A stretch of DNA of 64,000 nt from Polytrichum commune. Lineage: Eukaryota; Streptophyta; Polytrichopsida; Polytrichales; Polytrichaceae. The stretch is taken from NCBI GenBank assembly GCA_950295325.1, contig OX485809.1, positions 32,440,144 to 32,504,143 of the forward strand. Direction: 5' to 3'. The notes under the pieces were generated by a model that did no database searches, had not been told where the DNA came from, and was given only the letters and a program-made list of their open reading frames with translations. The translations under genes were made by a program, and so were the position numbers. Below, piece after piece: positions 49,637 to 61,270 of this stretch. Numbering within the stretch: position 1 is the first letter of the stretch; every line of letters starts with the position of its first letter.

Positions 49637-50910
49637 TAGTAGTAGGGTATGGCTATTTGATTACCTTTTCATTTCACTTTTTCGATACCATTCTTGTATA
49701 GTAACCTTATGGCGGGACATTGGTGTCCCAAATAAATCGAAGCCTCCTTAGTGATTGGTTTTCTTGTTGTAAGTGATCGATAAAAGAAACCAACTTCGAA
49801 CATTAGAGCGTGTACAAGACGTCTAGATAATCTCAACGCGGCTTTGATCACCTTCAACTGACCATTTTTGACGTCGACACGGGCTTTAGGGTTTAACCGG
49901 TGTATTATGGGACAAAATTCATATTATCATGCAAGAACCCTTGTGCCTACGTAAATCCGGCTTATTATTAGCATGGTTTCGAATGATATTGACCCAAAAA
50001 ACAACAGAGGTATACAAAGATTCTCTCACCTTGACATTTAATATCAGTAGTTGATTGGTATTACAGTTGTGAAACCCACATGCAAGTTCTTTAATACCTT
50101 CTTGTTGATGTTCAGTATTAGTAACACCATGCCATTCACCTTTAGCACCGGTCCAACGTCGGTTTCGACCCCCAAGGTGATGTGTAGACCAATCTCTTCG
50201 CACACAAAAGGCGGTCTAGTTGCACGTATTATGATGTTCTTTGTGGTAATACATGCTCCAAATAGTGTGAAATGTTGATAAATTAGTGTGGGCGAACCTA
50301 CCTCATTGCACATATCGGTGTAGTTGTTACTCAACTTATTGAAGGCACTTTTTATCCCGCCCAATTTTTTGTACTAAAGGGATGATGTACTAACTTCATC
50401 TTGTGATCTTGAGAAAAAAACTTTTTGGGCCCAAAAAGCTTTTTAGTACTTCTCTAAGCTAAGACGAGGTCAAAGTCCACTTTACGCTCAGTCAGGTGCA
50501 TTTGCAGTGAAGCAGGTTTCTTGATACGTAAACAAAACCGACTTGTTGCAGGATCCACCCATAATTTTGACTCAAAGTACACATGAGGAGGGAAGAGAAG
50601 GGAAGGGAAGGGGAAAAATTGGAGCGGTAAAGTTATCCATAATTGATTGAATAAATTGATAACCAACGTTGGGCAATCGGACATGAATTTGAGCCTGTTG
50701 GTCCTACCTTGCTCAAGAATCTTCTTGGTGTAGGGTGGGGTTTACTGCCTACCTTGCAGTGGGTGGGCTCTTGGCTTCCTACTTATCAAGTTGGTTTTGT
50801 TCCGTCAAGTAGAGAGAAGATTTCAGAGCGGGAATCAAACCACCAACCACTCCATTCAAAGATGGTACCACTTCACTATCACCCAGTAGTCTAGGGTCAT
50901 CTTGGACCAT

Positions 50911-51478
50911 AGAGTTATCTGTAAAGTCTTTTAAAGAGGGGTGAAACCATGGGTTTGATCCTTGTTCGAGAAAACTTTCTATTAGAAGCTTGTTGTATAT
51001 CGGAGTTTATTTTGAAAGGTGGGTGAAAGTATTAGAGCCTCCTTTTTGTCAACTTTCAAACTTTGAGAGAATTTTAGGATCTGAAATAGGATATGTATGT
51101 GAACCCACTAACCTTGATCTCGGATCGGTTTATACAAGGCTAGCTTGGCCCACCCATCCTAATAGGACAAGCTTGAAAGCCAGTTTTTAACAGTCCGATG
51201 CCACTTTTTGTGTATGATGATTTAAGCACTAAGAAAAACTTGGATGACTTTGTGTTGATTCTCATGCCCCGATCACACCAACATTTCCGTCCGGTTCCAA
51301 CTGTGAGATTGTTGGGGAAGATGTTGAGAAATAGATGTTGGCCTGCCACTTTTCACACTGTTGCAACCATAGATGTTGATAGATGTTGCTAAGAAATGGC
51401 CGGTGTAATCAACCCCTCATAAACTCGGGGTTTGGGACTACATCCATGTCTTTACTTGCTTTGGTTTACCAATAACTC
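50911..51478. mobile_element. Family F element carrying a 150-bp insertion
   Basis: Ends AGAGTTATCTGTAAAG and AATAACTCT. Family marks are as at 48.1 kb. The family motif TTAATTCTCAT is interrupted by the MITE at 51266-51415. A family B copy follows directly at its right end. Confidence 0.75.
51266..51415. mobile_element. 150-bp MITE with CTCAT target duplication
   Basis: Imperfect inverted ends GCCCCGATCACACC and GGTGTAATCAACCC. CTCAT is repeated at 51261-51265 and 51416-51420; uninterrupted family F copies at 48.4 and 58.6 kb have a single CTCAT there. Confidence 0.8.
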
Positions 51479-51707
51479 TAGTGTCCATGGAGATTTTTGG
51501 ACATAATTGGTCAAGGTCCTAGTGTTTCCAAGTCCAACCGGTTACATGTTGTGATCTTTCAAACTTCCATGATTAGTTTGAGGTATATTCCATAGATTCC
51601 TCTCTATTGATTGATAATTTTTCTGAAGTTTTGATGAACTTCAATTGGTTGTTTCTCAAACTCAACCAGTTCATTTGTAACTAGCAGTCGGTTCTCCCTA
51701 TTCATTG
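51479..51707 (-). mobile_element. Family B copy
   Basis: Left TAGTGTCCATGGAGATTTTT, right GTTCTCCCTATTCATTG; interior AGTCCAACCGGTTACATGTT. Near full length. Confidence 0.75.
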
Positions 51708-51994
51708 ATTTGGAGCTCATTCTCAACAATGAAGATTTTGGGACATGTCAAATGTCAACAAACACTGCCATTGTATTTGAATTTAGTGTCACTTACAATT
51801 TGGAATTATGGAATGCTATAAATTCTTAGTATATGTTTCAATTTGTATCCACAAAGATGACATATGTTGTGTGGACATTATAAAAACATAAATGACTTTT
51901 ACTTGGTAACTAATCACATTGTAAGTAAGAAGCTATAGGACAATGTTGGTCTAGATCGTAAGTGACACTAAATACCATAAACATGTTACATGAA

Positions 51995-52395
51995 TTGGGA
52001 GAGAGGGAATTATTGTAAGTGTACCTCTCATTCATCCAACATAAAAGCTTTGAAATAGCATGCAACCCTAAGTTTATTAGTTTTCATTGATTTGACATAG
52101 GAATCAATTTTAAAGACCCGGGATTAGTCTAGGCCAAGTCGTGGGAGATGAAACGTCCATAACCATGCAAGGGGTTAGATTATAATGTTGGATGGATAGA
52201 GAGGTACGCTTGTATGTGACACTTCCCTCTTTCCCAAGATTCATAAATCCTTAGAGAGAGAGAGAGGAAGTTATCACCTACAAGTGTACCTAGAACTCAT
52301 TCATCCAACATGAAAAAACAAGAAATTAATAAATAAACCGACCCCCTGTAAGTTTGTGGTTGATTCGTCTCAAATGACTTGGATCCTATTATATT
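51995..52395. repeat. Repeat with TAATGTTGGATGGAT marks
   Basis: Shares CATTCATCCAACATAAAA, ATGTTGGATGGATAGAGAGG and TCCCTCTTTCCC-type blocks with 240-460 and, in part, with 6150-6420. Ends not defined. Confidence 0.4.
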
Positions 52396-52580
52396 GGGCT
52401 TTGGAGCTAATTTCAATGTCAAGTAAACTAAATCACCAACCGCAACTCTCATAGTGAAGGCATGAAATCATGGGGAATTGACCACCGTCCGGAACCATGA
52501 AACTCATTGACAATGAGTTCTATCACAAGTAATGTTTGTGGGTTTTGTGTGTCCAATCTTCTTCCTCAAAAACATGTATA

Positions 52581-53170
52581 TGGGTGGTATATGGGTAAGG
52601 CTCATAGTTGAGAATGGACACCGATTAAACATGTGTTACAATGAGATTGAACCATGTGCTCAAGGTATAGATAACATTTTATGCTCCATACCTAACATAG
52701 TTGGGAGGGGCTTTGTGCTTGTCGAAAGAGCTAGAGAATTCAAACTTTGGATCTCTTATATAACCTACGTATCTCAATTTCTCTTCTAAAGCTTGAAGTG
52801 GCACTCTTGGTGATTTGTGATCGTTGACCACATGAGATAGTTCCCGATCTGATCCTATGGCCAAAATTGTTTGTGGAGTTCAAAGTGCCCACACTATAGC
52901 CACACACCCTCACTTGCACACCCCATGCACATTTCCACTACTCATGCAAAACAACTTTGATGGATTTGGATCTGCAACGCCACACTAAGGTAAACGATGG
53001 TGCTTTTTTCCAACACCTTCAACTTTTCGCACAATAAATACATCTTGATTATGAGAACATCTAGATCACCTCGACATCAGGCTCCCATGTTGGTTTTAGG
53101 TCACCTAGCGTCAATACTTTGAACCCTTCTAGCATTTGCATACAAGGTCCCAATAAGACATACTTTGGTG
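52581..53170 (+). repeat. Family A single arm
   Basis: Begins GGGTGGTATATGGG, with GAATGGACACCGATTAAACA, GTTGGGAGGGGCTTTGTG and CCCACACTATAGCCACAC. No opposite arm was found before the next element. Confidence 0.5.
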
Positions 53171-53640
53171 TGTTGGGATCCACTTTCAATTGCTAAAGAG
53201 AATAACTCACTTCTCAACAAACCTAACAACACAATCCATGCGCGGCGCTTAAACCGACGGTTTTAGCACCATCCACCGTATACGTTAGCCTCCATCTCTC
53301 AAGCCTCTCAACTTGAAGCTTTTTGCCATGTACAATGAATACCGGGAAGGGCAAAGGGATACACATGTCGGACAAAGATCTAATGGGCCCCTTACACACG
53401 GCCATCATGACGATTCGAATGCCCATGCCGCAAATTTCTCTTCCTTCGTAAGTTGGTCACCTTCCACACTCCAAAATAATGCGCCCCTTCTCGTACCCAA
53501 CTTAAACCTCCTCCATATTCCCCTCCCGGCGGTGAACAAGGGGGGGGGGGGATTCCCTGCATTCCTTTCCCCTTTTCCTTTTTCCCCTTCTTTCTTAGCC
53601 CGCTTGAATGCCATACAATGACACCACAACAACCACTACG

Positions 53641-54181
53641 CTTTTTTTTGGGTCTAATTAGTGTGGGTTACCATTTGGAGTTACGCGTTCCTATAGCATT
53701 TTACCAAGAGTACCAATTTTTTACCTAAATAAAGCATGTACACTAAATAGGATATTTAGTGTTTTGATACACTAAATATCAATAACTCTACAAAAGTAAG
53801 CAACATTAAATGTAAACTCAAACACTAAATATCAACTATGGTAATATGTAGAAGTTACATGTTTGAATTTAGTGTTAGTGAGGTTATGGAAAAAAATATA
53901 GATATAATAAGGGAGGTGGCAGTAGGGAAGGTAGCGGCTCATTTATGTCTAACACATATTGTCAAGGAATTGAAAATTCGTGTTGAGCAGGGTAGGGTGG
54001 TAACAACACTAAATACAATCAAAACACTAAATGTTCTATTTAGTGTAGTTAGTATGCGCTGCACATCGAAGAATATGATATAACTTAGTTAGTAAAAAAT
54101 GATAATGTTGGTTACAACGTTATAGCAACACGCAACTTCGAAGGGGAACCCACGTGAAGAGGAGGACAATTTAGTGTAGTT
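53641..54181. mobile_element. Family C copy split by a family G-type insertion
   Basis: Left half GTCTAATTAGTGTGGGTTAC, right half AGTATGCGCTGCACATCGAA and onward. The halves match the uninterrupted copies at 7.3 and 59.9 kb and are separated by 53743-54045. Confidence 0.65.
53743..54045. mobile_element. 303-bp MITE with TATTTAGTG ends nested in family C
   Basis: Left end CACTAAATAGGATATTTAGT, right end GTTCTATTTAGTG; TA at both borders (53741-53742, 54046-54047). The ends are family G-like, but the interior differs from the 380-bp members. Confidence 0.65.
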
Positions 54182-54373
54182 GTTACATATGAAGTGATCG
54201 AGTTTGAGGAATAACTGGTTGGAAAATTACACATCATTCTAAAGAGGAATCTATCGGAGTATATACCCCAATTTGATAAAGAAAGTAGCCGAAGGATGTC
54301 AATAGGTAGCCAGTCGGACTTGGAAACCACTAGGGTCTTGACCGATTATGCCCAAAAATCTCCTTGGACATTG
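54182..54373 (+). mobile_element. Family B copy adjoining a family C element
   Basis: Picks up at TAGTTGTTACATATGAAG and ends CTCCTTGGACATTG. Its first ~25 bp are missing, probably lost or displaced when family C inserted at the TAGTTACAG site, as at 7.3 kb. Confidence 0.65.
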
Positions 54374-55069
54374 CCACACTCGCCTCCAATGCCATGACTT
54401 AAGGGCACGCTTCCGTGTGTTGGCCAAGTCCGTCCGTGTGGTTTTTTTTTTGGGGGGGGGGGGGAGGATGCGAATCGGTGCCTGGAGCGACTATGGAGTT
54501 AATTGGTTGAAGTTTGAGGAGGGGGACTTGGCTGCCTCTCTATTCTGAAGTGGAAAGTGCTTCGTATTGGAGCCAAAAATCATGACTTTGCATAAGCATC
54601 TTGATGCCAACCCAAGCTTGTTGTATTTTAGACTCAAATTCTTCATGGATGCACCCCGGGGGTTGCACGATACTGAACACGCATGAGTATTTGTGAGTGC
54701 ACAAAAGGGGTATTCATTTGAGTTGTGATGTACTACGAAGTATACATATGCTACACGAATTATAACTCGTAGTTATGTACATGTATGAAGGACCTTTATA
54801 AATCACACAACACTTGTACTTTTATGGCCGTGTCACTAGACTTTACAGGGTAGGTATTTGATAGTGGATGAAACATAGGATGCATAGAATCCTCATTTCC
54901 TTATCTCATCCATTGTGGCTCATGGAGGGGTAGGGGAATCTAGAATCCTCAAAAATACACTTGTTAGTCAATTAAGTAGGATTTGGTTTGGGGTATTGGT
55001 TGGCGGTGCTAGCAAGGATAAATTTGCAGGGCCAACCCTCCCATTGGCCAAGGGAGGGGGGAATCAATG

Positions 55070-55294
55070 ATTGGGGAGAACCGGCAGTTAGTTACGTATG
55101 AACCATAAAGTTTGAGAAATAACCAATTGAAGTTCAAGACTGCAGGAAAATTACCGATCGTTTTAGAGGAATTTATAGAATATACCCCAATTTAATAAAG
55201 GAAAACCGGAGGATGTCAACATGTAACCGGTTGGAGTTGCAAACACTAGGATCTCAACCGATTATGCCCAAAAATCTCTCCGATCACATTGGGG
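55070..55294 (+). mobile_element. Family B copy
   Basis: Left CAATGATTGGGGAGAACCGG, right CTCTCCGATCACATTG, flanked on both sides by G-runs that may be the target duplication. One of the least degraded interiors (AACATGTAACCGGTTGGAGT). Confidence 0.8.
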
Positions 55295-58117
55295 GGGGGG
55301 GGGGAGGTTGTTGTTTTGAGGGAGGCCGGTTAGTAGCTAGCAGTGGACCGCCGGTCGAAGGGTAAGGGGGTTACCATTAACGGCATTCAGATGGCCACCT
55401 TGGGGTGGCAATTCAAACAAATAATCACAACGGGCTCATCTACAAATTTCACAAAGGCATAGATTATGTACACATAATCGTACATATAATCTAGACTATG
55501 TTTCAAATAATCTACAACTTTCAACTATTAAAGAGGGGTTGAAGAGTTTCAGAAGAGAAGCGGAAGAGAGGCCACCGAGAGCAATCGGGAAGAGGGTTAG
55601 GGCTTACAAGCCAAAATAATCTATATTATCTTCAAATTTTTGTAGATTATATAAATTATACTTAGATACGATGGAGACCAGATTGTGGACTAGCCCCCTT
55701 GTCCAAGAGAAACTCCACATTATTTTCAAAATATTCATGTATTATAACACATAGACATGCTCGAATCATAAAATTGTTACGTGTTATGGACGGTCTCAAT
55801 GTGCACTACATCACTCCATTCTACATTGTGTAAGATTGTTCTTTGGTATGAATGTATAAGGATAATATGGATGGATTATCTGTTACAAATTATTTGCACT
55901 AGTTGCCACCCCGGGATGGCCGCTAGCAGCAGTTCTCTCTAAGCAAGCATGACCAAAAAAATTAAGGTTTGTTTGGGTTGGGATGTGAATCCTTTGACGG
56001 GTCATGTTGTTTCATGCAAAAAATTAAGAGACGAGGGTTTGCACACATTCAAGGGCACGATGGGTTATTGCATGAAGGGCAACGGGGAGGAGCATTTTGA
56101 GTGAGTTCGTCATAATATTTTCGCCCAAGACATGACCGATCGTACATTAGAGAGAGTATGCAAAGTTCAGCAAGATTGGCTTGAACAATCATGCGTGTCT
56201 ATCTCATAGCAACACTTTGCAAAGGGCACACCAATGGGCTCAATTTTGTATGAAGCGGCACTTGGGTGTCGTGCTTGCCCAAAATTTTGTATCACATGTG
56301 TAAGAGCGGTCAATTTCACCCAAATTTGACTTGAGTGATCCTTTTGAAATCCACTAGCATGGATGTTAAGCGTGCAACTTCCATATGAACATTCATGATG
56401 AACCCTACATCCATTGACATGGAACACATCTCCAATGTCTTATTTGATATCATTTCCGGTGTTGCCAACATATGCTACTTTGATGCTCAACAACTTGCGG
56501 TGGATCATGAGGAGCGTGAAATCCATCGTGAGCTTCAAGATGATTGCAATCATCTTTGTGGCAATAGATTGGATCTAAGAGAGAGAGCAGTGGTCGGAAG
56601 AGAATATCTTCATTGGGGTTGTTGAATGAGGAGTTAGAGTTGTCCGCTCGAGAGGTGTTTGCATCATCGAAGTTGCCATGCTCGCCCTTACCTTTTCACT
56701 CACGTGTCTTTTTAGGTTGCTTCCTTTTTGAAGTTGCCTTGCTTCCTTCACGTAATAATTAATAGAATACCCAATATATACACATCATGGCAATCCGACT
56801 TTACATCTAAAGATCCATTGATTCATATCAAGACTCGAATATTATATGTGTGATCTAAATTCCTTACTATTGCAAATCGTGATACTATGACGGATCTTGG
56901 TTGTGAGTGTGGTGTTTTTCTTTGAAGACACATGAAGCTAAAATTGTAAAAAAAATGCCGTAGACCAAAAAAATTAGTTCCAATTAAGGTTTGGTTTGTT
57001 GGGAGGGTTTGTAGGATGTGTAAAAAAAATGGTGTTCGTTTGGCGGAGTATAGGGATGTGATTGACTTCATGAACCGTTCATCAAACATGGAGATTGGGT
57101 TCTGTTGGTATCAAAAAGGAACCAACAAGTGGACTTACGATCATACTGATCATTTGATTTAGAAACAATAATTGTAATAGCGTCTATGACATCTATTGCA
57201 TACTTAAATGCTTATGAGATACATCCATGTGAAGAAAAAATCTTCAATGACATTATTGATGAATGCTAGGGTTTTGCTTTATACATATGATAGAGGTTCA
57301 TGATTATTACAGATATATTTGTATACTAGTGTATGAATGTAATTTTTTTATGTATACATGTTTTCAATTGCATTTTTTATCATTGAAATTGTATGTGTAT
57401 TGCTTGATTTCACCCAAAAAAAAGAAAAAAGAAAAAAGAAAAAAAGTATATAGGGGTATTTTTAAGTATGTTATGGACGCGAGTGAATCTTGGTTTTTAA
57501 TGAAAGGTGCACTCTTAGTATTTAAACTTTGCCCAAAGTTTTCATATAAATTCAGTATGTTTTCGCTTTTCTAGAATCTCAGGTTCCATAAGTCCACTCA
57601 TGCAACATTTCAAACGGATGAATGCAAAGAGAGCCATATTCCAACTTGCATGTTTGACAACAAGACAAATCTACCTATCATGCCCCCCCCCCCCAACCAT
57701 TGGACTCAAGAATTGTCTCATCCAAAGTTGAAAATTATTTTGCACTTTAAATGATCACATAGGCCCCTCCCCACTCTGTATACACTAAATTAGAAACAAT
57801 GACTGAATGACGTTCATATTTGAAGCACATACTCCAATCTCATTGAAACATGTATTTTTGGTGTACATTCTCAACTACAAACCTTGTCATGTGCCACTCA
57901 AATATAAGTGTCTCCATTAAGAAGAGTAACCACATAAATCACTACTCTATTACCTTTCCCCTATTTTAGAATGTAGCAATTAGTAATCATTAGTCATTCT
58001 ACCATGTAGATCATCATGTTGATATTCACCATTATCTCATAGAGGCCACTGCACTACATCATTGTAAGAAATTAGCTCTTGTAACTCCACCTTTATGCAC
58101 TTATAGTTTCAATACAT
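55295..58117. other. Intergenic: no gene recognised
   Basis: G-run at 55291-55305, an AAAG-rich tract at 57418-57446, a family A arm at about 57740-57930 on the minus strand, and short frames (56167-56427 minus, 56395-56625 plus, 57263-57574 plus) with no known domain. Confidence 0.4.
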
Positions 58118-58279
58118 AACATTATTAAGCAGTGTGCATTTTCTCATGTGGGCCCCAAGAATATAACCATGGGATGTTGCAACTACTGCAGGTTTCAGAC
58201 TGAATATGCACTAGTTATGGCATCCCATGGTTATATTCTTAGGGCCCACATGAACAAATGTACATTGCTTAATAATGTT
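58118..58279. mobile_element. Family H MITE (162 bp)
   Basis: Ends AACATTATTAAGCAGTG and GCTTAATAATGTT; inner pair AAGAATATAACCATGGGATG and CATCCCATGGTTATATTCTT is perfect over 20 bp, which suggests a young copy. Confidence 0.85.
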
Positions 58280-58299
58280 ATGTAAAGTTAACCGTAACA

Positions 58300-58660
58300 A
58301 AGTTATTCACTAAATCCCTCAAAGAGGGACAAAACCCTGGGTTTGATCCTTCTTTGAGCAAACTTTCTATTAAGAGCTCATTACCTCGTCGTACATTGAA
58401 ACATGTTTTGAAAGTTGGATGAAATTTTTGGGACCTCCTCTTTCAAACTTCAAGAGAATTTTAGGATTTGAAATTGGGTATGCGCATGGAATCAACGATT
58501 TTAAATCTTGGATCTGCCTATGCAAGGCTAGCTTGGTCCACCCATCCTAATAGTAATTTAAGCATTAAGAAAACTCAGGTGACTTTGTGTTAATTCTCAT
58601 TCATTTAGGGTTTAGGACTAAACCCATGGTTTCATCTGCTACACTTTACAGATTACTCTA
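58300..58660. mobile_element. Family F element (about 361 bp)
   Basis: Carries AGAGGGACAAAACCCTGGGT, CTTCAAGAGAATTTTAGGAT, CACCCATCCTAATAG and AGGGTTTAGGACTAAACCCA. Shows the uninterrupted TTAATTCTCAT site. Confidence 0.65.
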
Positions 58661-58924
58661 ATGTAAACTTATGTGTTGGGGTGGAACTAGGGGTCTCCAA
58701 ACCCAGTTTGAGCTCAACGAGAATGTCCTAGAGGTATTTGGATTCCTCGTTGATTTTGCATAGGCAATGAAATGAAATTGATTTAAAAGTTTGGGAAGCC
58801 AAAAAGGCTAGTGAACTGAAAGTGGATCAGGATGGTTTCAAACCAACATAGTTCTCCATGAGATTGAGGCTAAAATCCATTAGATGGTTCAATCGAAAGA
58901 AAAACTTGAAGCTCTCTAGAACTA

Positions 58925-59297
58925 CAGTGAATATGATATTTAGTGTCATATGTTATTAAATGTCACTATAATAACTTTTTGGATGACACTTCTTATGAAT
59001 AAGTGAACAATTACTGTCACAAATGTTGGATGGGTTCAACTATTGGCCCAAACCCTACCTACTCTTGTCAGCAACTTGTGATGAAGTACCGTCATGGATG
59101 ATTGAAATTTGGATGAAAAAATCACTTGGTAAGTGATAGTAATTGCAACACTGTAAATCTATAATCCCCCAAAAAATTAAAAAGGAATGACAAAGAATGT
59201 TGAGTTATCATTTAGTGTTGGTGACACTATACCGCGGTTTACAATTAGTATTGAGCAAGACAATTGAAATCGGTGACACTAAATATCATATTTAGTG
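58925..59297. mobile_element. Family G MITE (373 bp)
   Basis: TA-flanked; left CAGTGAATATGATATTTAGT, right ATATCATATTTAGTG. The interior is collinear with the 12.6 and 48.8 kb copies. Confidence 0.85.
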
Positions 59298-59436
59298 TAC
59301 TTATCAAATAGTGATGGAAAATTATTTCTAATGGGATTACATAGAGGGCATTCCAACATGAAAAATGAACCATTTTCGATTGCATTATGGGAGCAAAAGT
59401 AGCACAATCTAGTATCTCTAGAAATAAGGATCGTCG

Positions 59437-59807
59437 CAATGAATGGGGAGAACCGACTGCTAGTTACAGATGAACTGGTTGAGTTTGAAAAACAACCGGT
59501 TGAAGTTCAAGACCTCAAGAAAATCATCCATCATTCTAGATGAGTTGGTTGAGTTTGAAAAACAACTGGTTGAAGTTCAAGACCTCAAGAAAATCACCCA
59601 TCATTCTAGATGAATTGGTTGAGTTTGAAAAACAACCGGTTGAAGTTCAAGACCTCAAAAAAATCATCCATCATTCTAGAGGAATCTATTGGAGTATATA
59701 TCAAATGTATGAAGGAAAAGTGGACAATCACAACATGTAACTGGGTTGGGCTTGGAAACACCACTAGGATTTTGACCCATTATGCACCAAAATCTCCCAG
59801 CACACTG
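59437..59807 (+). mobile_element. Family B copy expanded by an internal tandem repeat
   Basis: Starts CAATGAATGGGGAGAACCGA and ends CTCCCAGCACACTG. Longer than the 232-bp standard because the 70-bp segment at 59468 occurs three times. Confidence 0.85.
59468..59679 (+). repeat. Three tandem 70-bp units within family B
   Basis: Units begin at 59468, 59538 and 59608 with AGATGAACTGGTTGAGTTTG or close variants, and differ at only a few positions each. The boundary motif is TCATTCTAGATGA, where TCTAGA-like and CAGATGA ends of the unit meet. Confidence 0.92.
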
Positions 59808-59924
59808 GGTGATGGCCCCCACTTTAGCAGGAGGACTGCAAAGTGTGAACTGTGAACTGTGGACAGTTCAGCCTGCAAACTGTGTAGAGTGCAGTCTGCT
59901 TACAGCGGCCTGTGGCACTGGCTA

Positions 59925-60139
59925 CACTGTTTGGTCTAATTAGTGTGGGTTACCATTTGGAGTTATGCACTGCTATAACATTTTACTGCGAGTGTCATTA
60001 TTTACACAAATGATATGACTAGTTAGGATGCACACCAAAGAACATGATATAACTTAGTTGGTAGATAATGATAACATCAGTAGAAAGTTATAGCAACACT
60101 TCTATGAACGGTAACCCACACTAAGCAGACAAAACAATG
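59925..60139. mobile_element. Family C MITE (215 bp), TA target
   Basis: Left CACTGTTTGGTCTAATTAGT, right AGACAAAACAATG; TA at 59923-59924 and 60140-60141. Confidence 0.8.
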
Positions 60140-60268
60140 TAGTTGAAGGGGAGGCCTACATCACATTTGAAAACGTTGGTTTTATAACGGAGTTCCGTAA
60201 GCCAAGGCAAAAGAATTTTTCCCTTCACATGTGTGTAGCTTCGAGGAGCTTGCTTTCAAGGTTGGTCC

Positions 60269-60300
<32 letters not shown>

Positions 60301-60532
60301 CTAAGGTTTATTTCTAACTCCAATGAGGAATGAATGTATTAAGCCTTGCAAAACCGCCGTCTGGGGTAGGAGGTGGAAACGGATAGTTTAAACCCCCAAA
60401 AAGAGGGACCAACCTTGAACCCAAGCTCCTCGAAGCTAGGCACATGCGATGGGCAAAATTGGTTTACCTTGGCTTGCCAAACTCTATTCGGAAACCCATG
60501 TTTTCGAATGTGTGTAGCCTCCCCTTCAACTA
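60140..60532. mobile_element. Family D foldback with a TG microsatellite
   Basis: Arms 60140-60270 and 60405-60530 are inverted (GTTGAAGGGGAGGCCTAC against GTAGCCTCCCCTTCAAC; CTTCGAGGAGCTTGCTTTCA against its complement). A (TG)n run sits at about 60271-60298. Single-arm relatives lie at 62140-62345 and 18590-18730. Confidence 0.7.
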
Positions 60533-60738
60533 CACTAATTATCTCAATTAGTGTGTATTACTATTCGGAGTTGCTCAATGCAATATCATCTTACTCAAGA
60601 GTTCAAAGCTTACTAATGACAACTCGATAGGTTATTTGGACACTATAAAGAATGAAGGACTTTGCTTGGTAAAGTATCACATTCTCATGAAAGAGTTATA
60701 GCATTGCGTAACTCAAATAGTAACACACACTAATTGCG
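60533..60738. mobile_element. Family C-related MITE
   Basis: Left CACTAATTATCTCAATTAGT, right AACACACACTAATTG, with GGAGTTGCTCAATGC and its partner GCATTGCGTAACTC. Forms the right shoulder of a C-D-C symmetrical block. Confidence 0.65.
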
Positions 60739-61119
60739 ATACTCAGTGGAGCCCTTCAATGTGGAGTATTGCTTACGTCATGGAGTTTATATATATATAT
60801 ATATAATTGAAGAGGATGTGGCAGTGGAGTCAGATTCCAATCCCAACGATGAACTTCTTGAAGAAATAAACAATGAGGCCGCAATGTATTTGGTGTTGTG
60901 GATCATGGTGTTGAACTCTTTGCATTTTTCCAACGCCAACAAGCTTGAAGGAGGTGGCCATCCTCCTTCAGTCAATTTACTCCGATACTAGGGATCCATG
61001 ATCTCCTTGGTGATAATGAGGTGTAGAAAGTGGAGGTTTGGAACAGTCAAAGGAGCAAGAGGACATGGAAGTTAGAGGGCCATTGCTTAAGATTTCACTC
61101 TTCCACTAGATTCCGAGTC

Positions 61120-61270
61120 ACCGTAGAGGGCCCACTATTCCGACAAAAAATAAATTTATTTCCCTTGACTTTTGCCACATGTCAATCCTACGTTGGTCGA
61201 GACCATTCTGAATCCCACGTGTTAATTACATTCCAACACAACTAAAGATGACACAGAGCGCCCTCTACTG
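61120..61270. mobile_element. Short foldback with GTAGAGGGC ends
   Basis: ACCGTAGAGGGCCCACTATT faces GAGCGCCCTCTACTGT. A relative at about 7775-7930 has GGCTCTCTATTCTGACAC and GAAATAGAGAGCCCACTATA. Confidence 0.5.

Noticed and set aside
54440-54475. Long G runs (also 53539-53552, 55291-55305, 61546-61560) as G-quadruplex regulatory sites
   Set aside because: Unbroken homopolymers next to MITE borders, away from any gene; slippage or assembly error is at least as likely.
59540-59855. Two overlapping 66- and 81-aa frames with repeated NWLSLKNNRLKFKTS-like segments
   Set aside because: Frames running through the 70-bp tandem repeat of a non-coding hAT MITE; the same pseudo-peptide appears wherever family B occurs (e.g. 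7543, 12051).
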